From positions 912,864 to 976,863 of the forward strand of contig VZDJ01000004.1 in NCBI GenBank assembly GCA_008694505.1: a DNA stretch of 64,000 nucleotides, read 5' to 3'. Source of the stretch: Cyanoderma ruficeps (lineage: Eukaryota; Chordata; Aves; Passeriformes; Timaliidae). A program made the position numbers and the translations under genes. A model generated the notes under the pieces. The model did no database searches and was not told the origin of the DNA. It saw only the letters and a list, made by a program, of their open reading frames with translations. Shown piece after piece: positions 48,342-61,000 of this stretch. Within the stretch, counting starts at the first letter, position 1. Every line of letters begins with the position of its first letter.

Positions 48342-49001
48342 TGTCACGATCTGCTGATGCAAACGGGGTTCATGATGGTTTGTTAACTGATCTCAGAGTG
48401 CAAAAACAGCACAGAGGGGATTTCAATATTCATCAAAACAAATGCACTTTTATTAGTGCCATCGGCCAATGCGATAGAAGGATTTGAAGGGAAATAAAGG
48501 ATAGTGAGAAAAGAGAAAGAGGGGATGGGTAATAGCTACCAACGGAGAGACAAAATCCTTGTGGTCCAGCCAATAGATCCCTCTTCTTCTGTGGGGTGAT
48601 CTCAAAGTCTTTGGTTAACTCAGGGGTCCTTATAGTCCTTTTCAAAACTATAGGCAGTTGGCCAAAAGGTGGGGAAATCATTACGGTGTGTTTGTTTTGA
48701 GAGAATGAGAACAGGTACAGCCATCAGCAAGTACAGTGTTAATGAGAACAGGTACAGCCGTCAGCAAGTGCAGTCAATTCACTGTGACTTGCCCATTCTT
48801 TCTGCTCAGGTTCTGATGTTTGGATGGAAATGCGTGCTAGGTTTTTCCATTGAACACACCTGCAAGCAACACTTGGCAAACGTCCCACCTCAGCCAGGAC
48901 AGAACTCCTGTTTTGGGGTTTTAGAGTCCTTTTAGTGGTTTCAGTCTCTGTCCTTGACAATGGTCGTGAGGCAGATGAGGATCTTCAGACCATCCCTTAC
49001 A
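48342..49001 (-). mobile_element. Solo LTR, minus strand, 5-bp target duplication
   Basis: Plus-strand ends TGTCACGA and CCCTTACA obey TG...CA, flanked by exact ATCAC repeats (48337-48341, 49002-49006). On the minus strand CTATAAG (complement of 48629-48635) precedes AATAAA (complement of 48449-48454) by about 175 bases, and the 3' end follows about 105 bases later. A 37-bp direct repeat lies upstream of the TATA box. Length is 660 bp. It belongs to a different family from the LTR just to its left, from which it is separated by about 40 bases. ORFs of 73-88 codons within it are incidental. Confidence 0.87.
48704..48773 (-). repeat. 37-bp direct repeat in LTR U3, enhancer-like
   Basis: AATGAGAACAGGTACAGCC followed by a TCAGCAAGT segment occurs at 48704-48740 and again at 48741-48773, with two or three differences. 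It lies about 70-140 bases upstream of the TATA-like box in LTR sense. Tandem enhancer repeats commonly occupy this position in retroviral U3 regions. Confidence 0.85.
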
Positions 49002-50105
49002 ATCACCCTATTTGAACACCCACTTGGGACACAAAACAGGCTGTTCTACCAAAGGTTTGGATGAATTACGTTGCACTGTTAGTTCCACCCACAGTATCAC
49101 CTACTTATTTAAAAAGATAGTGTGTTTGTCTTTCATCATACAATCTTTTACAAGCAGACATTTTTATTTCAGGCCTTTAACAGAAAATATTCCATCTTCC
49201 TTTAACTTTTTCACCCTTAAAACTCACTTTAGGATGATTGAAGTAACTGCCGTTATCTGTCTCATTTCTCAGTCTCCTCAAAGTTGCCCTTAGCTCTACC
49301 ATTCCAATGAATTTTTCTCAGAAAATTCACACTTCATTTTAAGGACAAGATCACTTAATCAATGTTAAGTACTACATATTCCACAGACCAAAGAAAGAGA
49401 GATCAGACTGACACTCTCAGATCATTTTTACTATGTCTGAAGTCTGGGAAACCAAGTTCCACTGCAAAAGCCAAATTTAGGGTATTTAAGATAGCACAGC
49501 CTAGTTGATTACAGCAGGTATTTTACCAAGCTTAGGTTTATCGTAATCAGCTCCTTACTTTTAAGTATCTTATTAGAAAGTCAAGGATTATTATTTTTTC
49601 AGTGAATTATTTGTCTCTTTTGTAAAAAATACCTGATATCAAATCTTGTATAGAATGTAGCACAAAGAGAAAAGAGAAAGACATCTTCTCCCAGTGTGGA
49701 ATCTTCCCAAAGAGGTTGCTAAAATTCAATGAGTCAGCTCTTCAGAAAATACATTCAGAGCTCTTCCCACACCCAGGGCCCATGTTATCCTTGATCAGAG
49801 TTCAGTTTCCCACAAGAAAAAATCTCAAAGTTAGAGTCAGCTGCAGACATGAACTGTAGGGAGCATCTCACTCAGTATTTTTTGAAAGAGTTTGAAGACC
49901 CCTGTCTGGTGAAGGTGAAAGAACAGTGAAGTGCTGCCACAATGGTCACAGCAGAACTCTTGACTACATATAAAGAAGTTGTTGGGTAGGGGAAGCAGGT
50001 CCCAATTTTTGTGCCATCTGCAACATTTTCACAGACCTTTCAAGGGAAGTTATTGTAACTGAGACAAGTATCTAGAAATCTCTTTACACAAGCGTAAACT
50101 GCAAC

Positions 50106-50132
50106 AAATTTTAAAAGANAAATTTTAAAAGA
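50106..50132 (+). repeat. 13-bp direct repeat flanking a single N
   Basis: AAATTTTAAAAGA occurs at 50106-50118 and 50120-50132 with N at 50119 between. This is the pattern left when two overlapping contig ends are joined without being collapsed. Confidence 0.8.
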
Positions 50133-51431
50133 TGAGGAGAGGCAGGTGAACAGTCAATGGACCATGCAAAATCTGCTCTCCGTAACATGCAGTTCAACAA
50201 GAACATTGCCATATTGAGCTGATGAGTCTGACAGCAGCATCTGTCTTAGCAAACATTCCTCTTAATACCCTGGATCATCCAGCCATGAAAAGGCCCACAC
50301 AGACTATAATTTAAAGAATATTGGCCTAATCTGTGTGGCTCACTAGCTACAAAAAATTCAGCCTGCCTGTCCTGTCTGAAGCAGAAAAGAAGAAATTAAA
50401 AAAATAAAGATAGAGCATCTGTGTCCTGCAATCACACGATTTCTGAGGTAGGGGACCCTGTGCTTTGAACACTGCTCTGTTAGAAGCATGACAACAGCTT
50501 GGGAATGTGCTCACTGAACCCCACTGCAACAGGCAGCATGGTCTTTGAAAATAACTTCGGAAGTCCCATTAACTAGAGGACTGGTAGACAGACCTATATT
50601 AGGAATACACCGAAAAGGAAAACCATCAATAATTTAGTGTCACATGAAGAACTATCCTGTACCTTTCTAAAAACATAGAAATGTACAACTTGTTTACAAC
50701 TTTCTGGGGAAAAAATTCACTGTTAGAGATGTTTTTAAGGGGAAAAAAATCACAGGAACACTTAGACTAGTAAATCAGATCTCCATCCAATCTCTAGCAG
50801 TTCATAAATACCATCAGCAGTACTTTGATCCCCCATGAGGCAAAGCAAATAGTTTATTACAATGCCAAGGACAGTGATTGTGCCAATAACAAAGCTTAAA
50901 AAAATCTCCAGATCTCCTGTCTTACAATCTTCTGCTAGACTTCAAGGTTATTCACCTACAAATGCCTATATTTGCCAAAGATGGGTACAAACTTCTTTGG
51001 AAGTTTGTTGGTTTTGGGTTTTTTTTTGCCAGAGTCATCTTTTGAAAATTTTGCTCTTTTGCCAAAGTAGAAATTTAAAGACAATAAAAATATGGGAATA
51101 AATATATTCTGGACTGTATAACAAAATCCCCAATCAATAGCATATTTTTTCACATTTACACATTATATTAAGCTTTGGTGAATTAAAGTGTATTCCCACT
51201 TAGATCCCTGCAGTGCAGATCTGGACGAAATACCACATTTATTTGGCAAGCAGACGCTATGAGGACAGCCTCACCACAGTTCATAATTCACTGTATGTCT
51301 AAATATTTTCAGTAACCAATGTTTTATTACAGCATAAACCAGCAACTGCTCTTGTGACAAGATCCTTGACTTCAAATCATATCAGAGCAAATAGATAAGA
51401 AAGTCCAAGGAAAGGTAACCAAGGTAATGTG

Positions 51432-51447
51432 TTTTTTTTTTTTTTTT
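51432..51447. repeat. Poly-T run (16 bases)
   Basis: A simple homopolymer with no attached SINE or LINE body recognised on either side. Confidence 0.9.
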
Positions 51448-53699
51448 GATTTCTACTTTTTGGTAGGGTAAAGGTTTGTGTTTTTTTCATTTTCCTTTTG
51501 ATGTATTTCAAATGGAGCCAGGGACTTGGAAAGTCACCTGAAATTTAGACACTCTGCAGATGCCAGGTAGTTCTGGCTCCACTTAACAGTTGGCCTTAGT
51601 ACTTTCATCAGTATCAGTGCACTGCGTGTCCGTATCTGTGAATAGTATCTCTAAGGAATATTCATTAATAATGTGCAAATATATTTTGACAAAATGAAAG
51701 GACCATTAAGAGGGTTAATTGTCATTAAGATGACAATTGTAAATAGGGTGAACTGAACTGCAGCTTTAACGGAAATAAATTTATTTGTGTCTGGATTTGA
51801 CATCCTGCAGTTTTGGGACACAAAAGTTAGCCAGAACTCGCAATCTTTAACATGTTCAAATAAAGAAATTAAACCAGCAGTGTCATTTCATTTACAGTCT
51901 CAAATAACTGAAGATATATGTAATATTCATTATAAGTTTTTAAATCTTTTAAACAAGTCCATAATCTCTCCATTGATAACCAGCCACAGAGGACTGTTCT
52001 GAAATGAGCACTAAGAGCAGACAAGCTTTCCAAACCTCTCCCATTGGCAGGTGCCAAGATCCAGCATTCATCCCTGTCCAGCTCCTGATGACTTGTTGAG
52101 CAAAGTGCAACTCATTTCATATTTGAAATACACCACAGGGGAAGGATTTTCTGGGCAAAATGATGCAGTCCGAGGCACAGACCAATATGTCGGTCAGAAG
52201 GGATGCAGGCTACATGGCTGTTGCTAAAGCCAAACTCTTAGATAGAAAGAGAGGATGTACATATATTAATCAGACACATTCTATCTGAAACAGCATGATA
52301 TATCACTCTGATTTTCAGCTCAGCTCTGATTTCATTACATCACTTTTTAATGACTTGGAAAGGTGTGGCAGCTGTTTAATGTTGATGGAGAGCAGAGATA
52401 TTAATAGAAAAGCTTGTATCTGGGCAGGCCTCTTTACATAATCCTGTAAATACCATCTATGCTGCAAAATATCTTTTCCTTACATTATACACTCACTTCT
52501 GTTATATCACTGTGTAAAATGTTTCAGTGTGCCCCAAAACTTCATTAAAAACATCCTACAGAAAGAAAAGCAATCTGACAAAAAACATTCTGAACTTTCT
52601 ATTTACACACAGAGAGAATGAGACTACCCGGGAAACCAGAAAAGGAAACGTGAAATAATACAGTGTTTAGTGATTTTCTTCAATGATCCCTACAGCAACC
52701 AGCAGCACTGCTGTGTACAAATGCAAAGTTCTGCACTTGTTTGTGTACTTCAAATACCCTGTCACTGTTACATCACAGCATATGATGAATTTCTATTCAA
52801 GCAAGCATTTTATTTTTACCTGCTGTGCCAGCAATTACAGAGGTTGCTGTTGCTATAAAGCTGCAAGAACTCTGGCGCTGCTCACCAAAGTCTTTCTTCC
52901 TAAGGATCCTGCCCTCCTGCTTCGAGCTCTGCAGGTATCAGGCAGGTAGGCAGATGTCTCTATTGCAGAACACTGGATTTAGCTACTCAGAAGTGAGAAA
53001 ATTTTCCGGAGCATCAAGGGCCATGCATTCAAAACTTGAAGAGGTGATTGGGATGCAATTTCCCAACTTTCCTCTACACAGTGGCAGCCACCTGAGAATT
53101 GCAATGCCATTGCCTAGCAGGTGAACAACCCAAGGAGAAAAATACTGAGGGAAGAAGATCTCTTTACTAAACTTTGTTTCATAGTTATCACTCAGCAAAC
53201 CTGAACTAGCATCATGTGAAGAAATTACCATAAGACAGACAGTTTGAGCTGCTATTTTCTTCTGTAGCTAATTAGGTGGACATGAAAGGAGAGTCTTCTT
53301 TCTTCTCTACTGCCATTTTTGCATCCAAGAGCAAACTGTCAGGGAGAATAGAGCTTTGTCTTTGGCAAGGAGGTGAAGTATGGTTTCAGATAAATAAGAT
53401 GAATAATAAAGAGTGAAGTGCTGGTGCAAAGGGCCATCAAACCTTGTTAACACTTTACCTGAACTTCTTGCTCTGAGGGTGGTTCTTGCTGAGAAACACT
53501 AACTCTGCCATTTCTTAATACCTGCTAGGCAGAATGTAGGGTTGCCATATTAGTCATCAAGTCATCTTAAAAAAATACAAAACCCAAACAATCAAATAAA
53601 AGTCCACAGCAAGCTGATGGAGGGATCTAAAGGGAGATCAAATGGAGTGTACTTTTAGGTGCTTTCATGGCCAAAAAAATCCTGCTCAATTTCAGCATG

Positions 53700-53770
53700 T
53701 TATTCTAATAATTTGACTTATTGATCTTAAAGGCCTTTTCTAACATAAATTATTCTATGATTTTCTGCAA
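53700..53770 (+). mobile_element. CR1 LINE 3' stub, plus strand
   Basis: TTGACTTATTGATCTTAAAGG, CCTTTTCTAACATAAAT and TATTCTATGATTTTC match the last 60-70 bases of CR1, with several substitutions. The body upstream is not recognisable, so this is either a very short insertion or an old copy whose 5' part has decayed. Confidence 0.78.
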
Positions 53771-54319
53771 ATTTAGATGTCTTTAAATGATTGCTATTCT
53801 TTGGCTCATTTTCTCTTCTCTCCAAATTCCTGTTTGTTATGATTTTCTAGAAAACCTCTCCACAGGTCATATGGGTAAACATCTCCCCTTGCTACAGCTG
53901 TAGAGAAACAAAGCACAGGTGATTTCTCAGCATTGAGGCAATGTACTCCAGGGAAATTCACGTTATTCCTAAATCAATTTTGCCATTAATCCAAGACCTT
54001 TTCACTGCATACTGCACTAGTAAACCTTTCAATTATATTCCACTCTGTGTTTCGTACAGAAAACGTGCTAATAGGGGAAGGGACTTAGGCACAAAGGTGC
54101 CACAACAAAACCACTGATGGGGATTGACTATTGACACCATCTACACAATATACAGCAGATTTGTCAGCCCACAGTATAGCTTGAACTGGATCGTCACAGT
54201 AGTCAGTACATTAAGTAAGAGCCATATAAACTAGCCAGCATTTTTTTAAAACTCTGGGAATCAAAACACATTTTTGTTTGTTTTTCATTTGTTTGTTTTT
54301 TCAGAGGAAGGAAAACGTT
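53771..54319. other. Unique DNA between CR1 stub and LTR
   Basis: No element or exon recognised. A (GTTT)-type run sits at about 54275-54300, just left of the LTR. Confidence 0.5.
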
Positions 54320-55085
54320 TGTCATGGGTTGGCGCTGGTCAAATGCCAGTGCACCCATGAGTGTATGGTTTTCTAATAAACTACTGTGAGATGTGATCAA
54401 GAACAGAGCAGAGCAGGCCTATAACTTGAAATAGGAAAAAAACATTTATTAACCTACATAACAACAGACAATAGATAACAACAGACAATAGATAACAACA
54501 GACAATAGACACAGAAAGAAAAACCCAATCACCCAAAGGCAGAAAAAGAAACCTCCCAGAACACTTTTCCTCCTCCCCCCAATTTCCATCCCTTACATGC
54601 TCAACAGTTGACACCAGCACATACCTTCATATCTACTTGCTTAAATCTTACACAACCCTGGGTTCCCAATCCAAGCCATTATCCCTTAAAAACCCAATCT
54701 TCAATCCATCCAGAGAGAGAGAGAGGAGTCTCTCTCGCACCACAGANAAGGCACCTCCAAAGTTTTCCACCCCTCCATCCTAGATGGGGCTGACCCAGCT
54801 CCCATCTCGTTCCCCCTCTTTTCCCCCCCTGGGGCCCAGGCCTACCCTAGCCAGGCCCACCTGGCTCCCCTCCCCTGCCAGGGAGAGGAGAGCAATGCTT
54901 CCCTGTCAAAAGCAAAGCCAGGAAAAGAGGAAGTACGTCGGGAGTCCTCGCTTTTAACCCCTTGTGTCCTCAGAGGCGTGTCCAAACTCTCAGTGGCCAC
55001 CGAAGATGCCAACATCCAAACTTGGCCACTGATTGGTTTGACCTCACCTTCCTGAAAAACTCACTTCCCCTCAAACCACGACCCA
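54320..55085 (-). mobile_element. Solo LTR, minus strand, target duplication not found
   Basis: Plus-strand left end TGTCATGGGTTGGC and right end CCTCAAACCACGACCCA resemble the paired ends of a known passerine LTR type (sense start TCGTGGTTTGAGGGG, sense end CCAACCCATGACA). On the minus strand TTAAAA (complement of 54952-54957) is promoter-like and AATAAA (complement of 54445-54450) lies about 130 bases from the 3' end. The middle is C-rich on the plus strand with a GAGA run at about 54713-54725 and an N at 54747. Flanks ACGTT and TTTCA do not match, so one edge is altered or the site rearranged. Length is about 765 bp. Contained ORFs are incidental. Confidence 0.78.
54458..54508 (-). repeat. 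17-bp unit repeated exactly three times in LTR
   Basis: ATAACAACAGACAATAG occurs at 54458-54474, 54475-54491 and 54492-54508 with no differences. In LTR sense it lies just upstream of the AATAAA signal. Perfect identity implies a recent expansion or strong homogenisation. Confidence 0.93.
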
Positions 55086-58000
55086 TTTCATGAAGTTCAT
55101 CTTTAGCAAGCCTCTTAATAGTACCTGCCTGTAACAGATAACACCTAAACACATATATTGCACACATAACATCTAAAAGTATACATATACTTTCTTCCTT
55201 GAAACACAAAGGTCACTCCTCGCCCTTATGGGATTGGCAGAGGAGGGTAAGCATTTCTCCTTGTACCTTTTCATCCAATACCAATTACAGCATTTGGAAG
55301 AGCTGTGTTCAGTCAGCAGGTAGTAAAGATACTTTAAACCACGGTGGATCAAAATGCAAAGCTCTATGCTTAGAATGCATTGCAGAAATCTGCTTCAAGC
55401 AGAATATCCTGAGGTGCCATATGACAGAATGGGTGTCATTCTGAAAGGTTAATAGGTACAATAAATGTTCAGAGGTCAATGGCCATCTGGAACTTTTTAT
55501 CCAAACTTTTAATGCTTTTGATATTAAAATAATATTTCTTTTAGAGTAAGTTCTATCTGATAGTAGAGGGTTTTTTTAAACAAAAAACCTGAAATACAAA
55601 TAGTTCCATTAATCATAAAATAATGAAGATTGACATGAAAAAATTGAAGTGGGGTTTGTTTGTTTGTTTGTTTAAGTATTTGGGGGTTTTTTTTAATGTG
55701 CAAATATACATAATAAGTAATACCTTTATTTTTATTTCTCTTGTTTAGTTTTTTTATGTTAAGGTTTTCATGTATTCCAAAGTTTGAACTTAAAATGCAC
55801 TTCACATAAAACCATAAATAAACCTACCATAAAAATTATAATTATTTTCTCATATATAGGTATGATTATAATCCTGCAGTCTTGAGGTAAGAAACTTTCT
55901 GACAGAAATGAGTTGAAAACCATTTTTCCTAGCCTGTGAACAGCCTTTACAGGCCATTTTAAAGTATGAGCCACTATCATCTACACAAAAGGACACACAC
56001 TCACTCAGGACTGAAAAAAGGCAAAGAACATACACAAAATATTCACACACCTCTACACTGAAAGCTATCATGTATACACATAGAAATCAGCAGTAGTGGA
56101 AATTATACCAAGTCCCCATATATTTTGCTTCTAGTAACAAAAAGAAAACACTGTCCAGCTTGTGTGTAGATACTTTGGAAAAAATTATTTACTTCAACCC
56201 TTAAAAATATATTGAAGCAGCTTTGAACTGTTCAGAACAAAACATTTTCTTCTTAAAACGTCAGACATTTCTGTTGTGACTATCAAAACCAAGTTGAAAA
56301 AAAGGAGTGTGTGATATTTGGGATTATTTTGGTCTCTTCAGTTTTTGCTTTCAGTTTTGTTGTGTTTCAAATTCAAGTATAGCAGGTTGAGGAAGCTATA
56401 CTGAACTTTCCTGCAGTAGACTGCGTTTATATCCCCTGTCCAGAAGAGCACTAGTCCAGTTCAACAAAATATTTTCATTTTATTTTCCAAGGTTGCATTT
56501 CAATATCTTTTCCAATCCAATTTTGGGGAAAGAAACTAGAAATACTATTTTATCTACATGTCTATACCATGTATCATTTTCTTTGGAGATGAACGGAATG
56601 TTTTGTCAGTGAAATATGCAGACCATCTGTAACACAGTCAAAAAGGAGAAAGAAGTCAGTCTTGCCTCATAGTTCCAAAGTCTTTAAATCATAGATAATT
56701 GGCTTTACTTTCCCCATCATGTGTGTGGAAAAAAAAAAATTGCCTTACATGACTTTGCCATGTCTTGTCTAAAAGCCACAACTCATTCATTTTTCATAAA
56801 ATATCACTCCTGATATTTATCAATGACTGGAAGTTATTGACCCCTTTAATAAATTATTAAACTACTACCATTCCTTTGGAAAAAATGTGTACATGTATAT
56901 CCAGAGATATATCTATAATGTGTAATGACAGAGTCATTTGGAATTTGAAGAAAACTTCATTCAAAGTATGTACACATCTACATTCAGAGCCCTACCAATT
57001 GGGGGGGGGAAATCTCTTTTTAGGCAAGATGAATGCCATGAAAAAATTGGANATGTATAAAGAGGGAAAGGTAAGGTAGTGGAAGGGAAGGGGCATAAGT
57101 GATAGGAATATTAAAAGAAAATGATGCTACAAAAAACCATAGAGCTTCTATAAACTTTCCTTGCACATATTCACTGCATCATTTTAAAAGTTCATATTCG
57201 CATCATGTATTTTTACCTTTACCATTACAAAAAGTATGCAGGTGCTGAAGCAAAGCATCAAATGAATGGATTTTCAGTAAATCGTCCTCTACCAGTTGGT
57301 CAAGACATACCCATCACCCATTTTTTTCTAAACTTCTTTTCAATTTCTTTCTGTAATTTCTAGTATAAAATAAATAAAATGTGTTCATATAATTGCATGA
57401 AACCTATTAAACTTCAACTGGGAAATCTATTCTTCTAAGCTGAAGATTGTGAAGGCCTGGCATGTATGTTATCCATGTAATAATCTTTCAGATAAGGTGG
57501 AAGATCAAAGAAAACAAAGTTAACCAATAAATGGAGATGCATATAATTAAAATTAAAAATGGCCAAAGGCTTAAGGCTAGTATCACTCCTAAAACAAAGC
57601 CTTTTCTAAAATCAGAGCGTTGATCTGTTATTTTTATAGCACTGTTTGTTCTAACACACCAGCATTTCCCTTCTTTTAATTCTACATCTCTCCTCTTGCA
57701 AAACTTACAGGCGCTAAAGAGAAAACATTCTCTTAACCAGTAGAAAACAGATAGGAACACATAAAGAGAGGACACATTTAGCAGAACTGTCATTTGAGTG
57801 GGAGATTGCATTGAGCAAAGCTACCTTAATAAAGTACAACTGAACTGTGTTCAACATCAGCATTCAAAAACAAATATACCAAGATTAAGCATTAGACAAC
57901 ATCAATGGGCAATAAGAGGTTGGGGGTTGTTTGAAGGGTTTTTTTTCTTGTTCTTGTTTTTTATGGCAATCCTGAGATTCAGGTGTAACAGTTTGTTTTA

Positions 58001-61000
58001 GAATTAACTCTTTGTCAGCATGTATTCATCCTACAAAGCATGCCAGGCTTGAAGTCAAAGTCAGGAACAGCAGTGCTTAATCATATCAAAACATGCTGAG
58101 GGATTGAAAGATCAAGGTCCTGGTGTGTTTTCACATGGTAATCACCACGCGGTGTTAAAAAACAACACAGTAGGACAGTGGCTATTATTTATATTGATTG
58201 TTATGAGCATGGACTTTGCATCCAAGGATTGTTACTTGAATGGTTATGCTGATGTACTAAAGCATTATTGTCACAGAGAAAGGAATACTATATGGATTCA
58301 GATGTCATAGAATATCTTATTTCAAATTTGAAGTCCACTGACCATGAAAATCACCACCCCAAAAAGAATTCACCAAACACCTCCACATCCACCCTATCTA
58401 GGTCATTTGCAGGAAGTAGGATCCAGCTGCTACAGACTGGCATCTAGTTTTATATAATCACCTTCCACAGAACGCCTAGATAGGAAATCAGAAATTTGTT
58501 GCCACCACCTAAAATTTTATACATCTTCATTCACTGGGGGGAAGCCATCTTACCAGCTTCAACTTACCAGAAAGATCAATGTGATCAATGTACCAAGTTT
58601 TCATTTTTTATTACACAGTTCAGTAACATAATGCAATCACTAAATACGGATCTTTGATTTCCAGTCATTAAGATACAGAAGTAAATTAGGATCTCTCCTC
58701 TGTTTCAATTTATTGAGAAATACTTCAGGACACTTATATATATTAGAGATGTCTTCCAACAACAGTGGATTTTTTTAAAAAAATTCTTGAATGGATTTTT
58801 CTTTGTCTGTCTCTAATGTATCTATTTCAAAATAGTTTCTATTTTAACATGTCACATTCTCTCTGATCTTGATCAAGGATAGATTTGAGGGTATTTTTTG
58901 ATAATGTGAATAATACAATATCTACCAAAACAAAACACAAACACCTTTCAGCAACAAAACTGGTTTTGACCATATCAAGAGGAACCACACAAGCTTCACA
59001 AAAACCTATTTTCCTTTAAATTGTCAATCTTTCTTTTAAAGTTTGCTATGAGCAATATTTGCAATTTTAAAGGAAGTCTTTCATAAAAAACCCTGACACT
59101 TGGAAATAAAAACTTTACTTTGCTTTAATGAAAACCTCAGGGCCCTTCCTTACGTGCAATACTTCTGTGTGTTGCGAGGTAAATGAAATTAACATTTCTT
59201 TTGATTAAACAAAGTATTTGTTATCAGTGTTTTCTCTTTGTTTAAACTTTTATTTTATTGATTTTTAAATAAAAGGACTATACAATTCTTGATCTATGAC
59301 AGCAGGAAATCCCACAAGAGAACATTTCAAAAGGAATTCAACAATACGCACCAGTTCTGTCAAATAAAGTCATCCAGAAAGCAATGCCTGTGGGAAAAGT
59401 CCTCTACCACTGGGTAATAAAGACATCTGTCAAAACTTGTACTGTAATCAGGACTGGATGTATGTGCATGCACAGAACAATAAACAAAAGCTCATAGGTA
59501 CATAGGATGAAAGAAGAAAATATCATTTAAACAACTTTCTTAGGAATACTTTATTCAAAGAAGACAGCAGTGCTAACAAGCCCAAGAAAAGAGATGCCAT
59601 CCTACTTGGTGCAAGCCTGGCTCAGAGGTGCATTTTTGTTATTCTCTCTGTAATACAGAAGAAGGAAGGGACAAATCTGAAAAATCCTAGCTCATCCTGT
59701 CTCATTTCTAAGCATCATTAATCTCCTTTGCCCTGCTAGGTATTTCTTTCCTATTTTCTAGCTACAGTTGCAGTTAGTATTTATACTGTGCATATGAAAG
59801 CTATAGCTAACTAACCCTGGAAGGTTGGTTAACTTCAGCTTTCACTGACTCTCCCCGTGTTTACTTATGTTTAGAACACAGTTTCTCTACTCCTGATGAT
59901 CACCTAGATGGCCTATGTTTCTGAAGATAAAGTATATTCACACGAGATCTTTACATCAGACTGCTGCTGTGGCTTACCACCCTTGACACTGGGCTCGCTT
60001 CTGCAAAGCATTTTCCTTTTACCTGTCACTGTGTAGGATGTTAAAAGATATGGCAAATTTCCTACTAGACACACATAATGTTCTTTAGTTTTCATGAGTG
60101 TATGTTACTTTAGCTCTGACTTCTACTAAACACTCCATGCAAACATATTTCTTTCAGATACACTAGAATGAGTTGTGTTCCTGGCACTCAAAGCTTTTCC
60201 TGTACTTGGTTGTTTTTCTAAAGATTTTCCTGTCTGTGAATGTATTGTTTCCCCTCACAGCCATCTCTTCTTATTTTCAACACTTTTTGATGCATGTTCA
60301 TAATTATACTTTTCACATCTCAGAAAATAACAATGATTTGACAGGCAGCTGAAATGCTTCATGGCTCACTCAGGGTCATGTGATATATGATTAATACCAT
60401 GTTTCACCCACCTGCATGTAAATTACTGAAGGAAGTAAGATCACTCTTAACAGAGTATTAGACACCTGGTAAGTTTTATTTTGCCTATCACATCTTCAGG
60501 AAGTTGTAAAAGATTCACATTATTTGCTAAGTTATTAATATTCAATTCAGACTTTTCAGTATTGTTATGTTCCTCTGTCTTCCTTATTCTGTGCTGCAAA
60601 CCAGTGGCTTTTCTAGAAGAAATACATGTTCAGTATTAATAGGGATTATGTATAATCTCTGTATAATCATTTTTTTCCCAGCTGATTTTCACTCTTTACT
60701 TATAAAGAGACCACTAAACTGTTAACTTCGGGCATCTGCCTTCCTCACCTTCAAGGACCACTAATGGAACCAGAAGACAAATATAAGTGTATTAACTTGG
60801 ATATAATCTCCAAGTCTACATCTTCATCCCAAAATGAAAGTCACTAAGAAAATTAAAGCCCTAGATTGGACATTACATTTCTAAAAGTCTAATTATTGGA
60901 AGTTTATCAATAAATGGATGGCAATTATTTTTTTCCTTGAACATATCACTTTATTTTAGATCAAATATTTTAATTACAACATCTCCTAAGGAAAACAATC

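Larger units (their letters stand above)
49007..53699. other. Unique AT-rich DNA, no supported gene
   Basis: Includes a 13-bp direct repeat around an N (50106-50132) and a 16-T run (51432-51447). From about 52,810 to 53,130 the sequence is less AT-rich and carries a 99-codon plus ORF with an acceptor-like TTACAG (52836-52841) and donor-like CTGCAG/GTATCA near 52934. No residues are recognised, so I do not call a gene. Confidence 0.5.

Noticed and set aside
52825..53124. 99-codon plus ORF with acceptor- and donor-like edges
   Set aside because: The frame continues through the putative donor, the residues match nothing I know, and the splice signals are weak.
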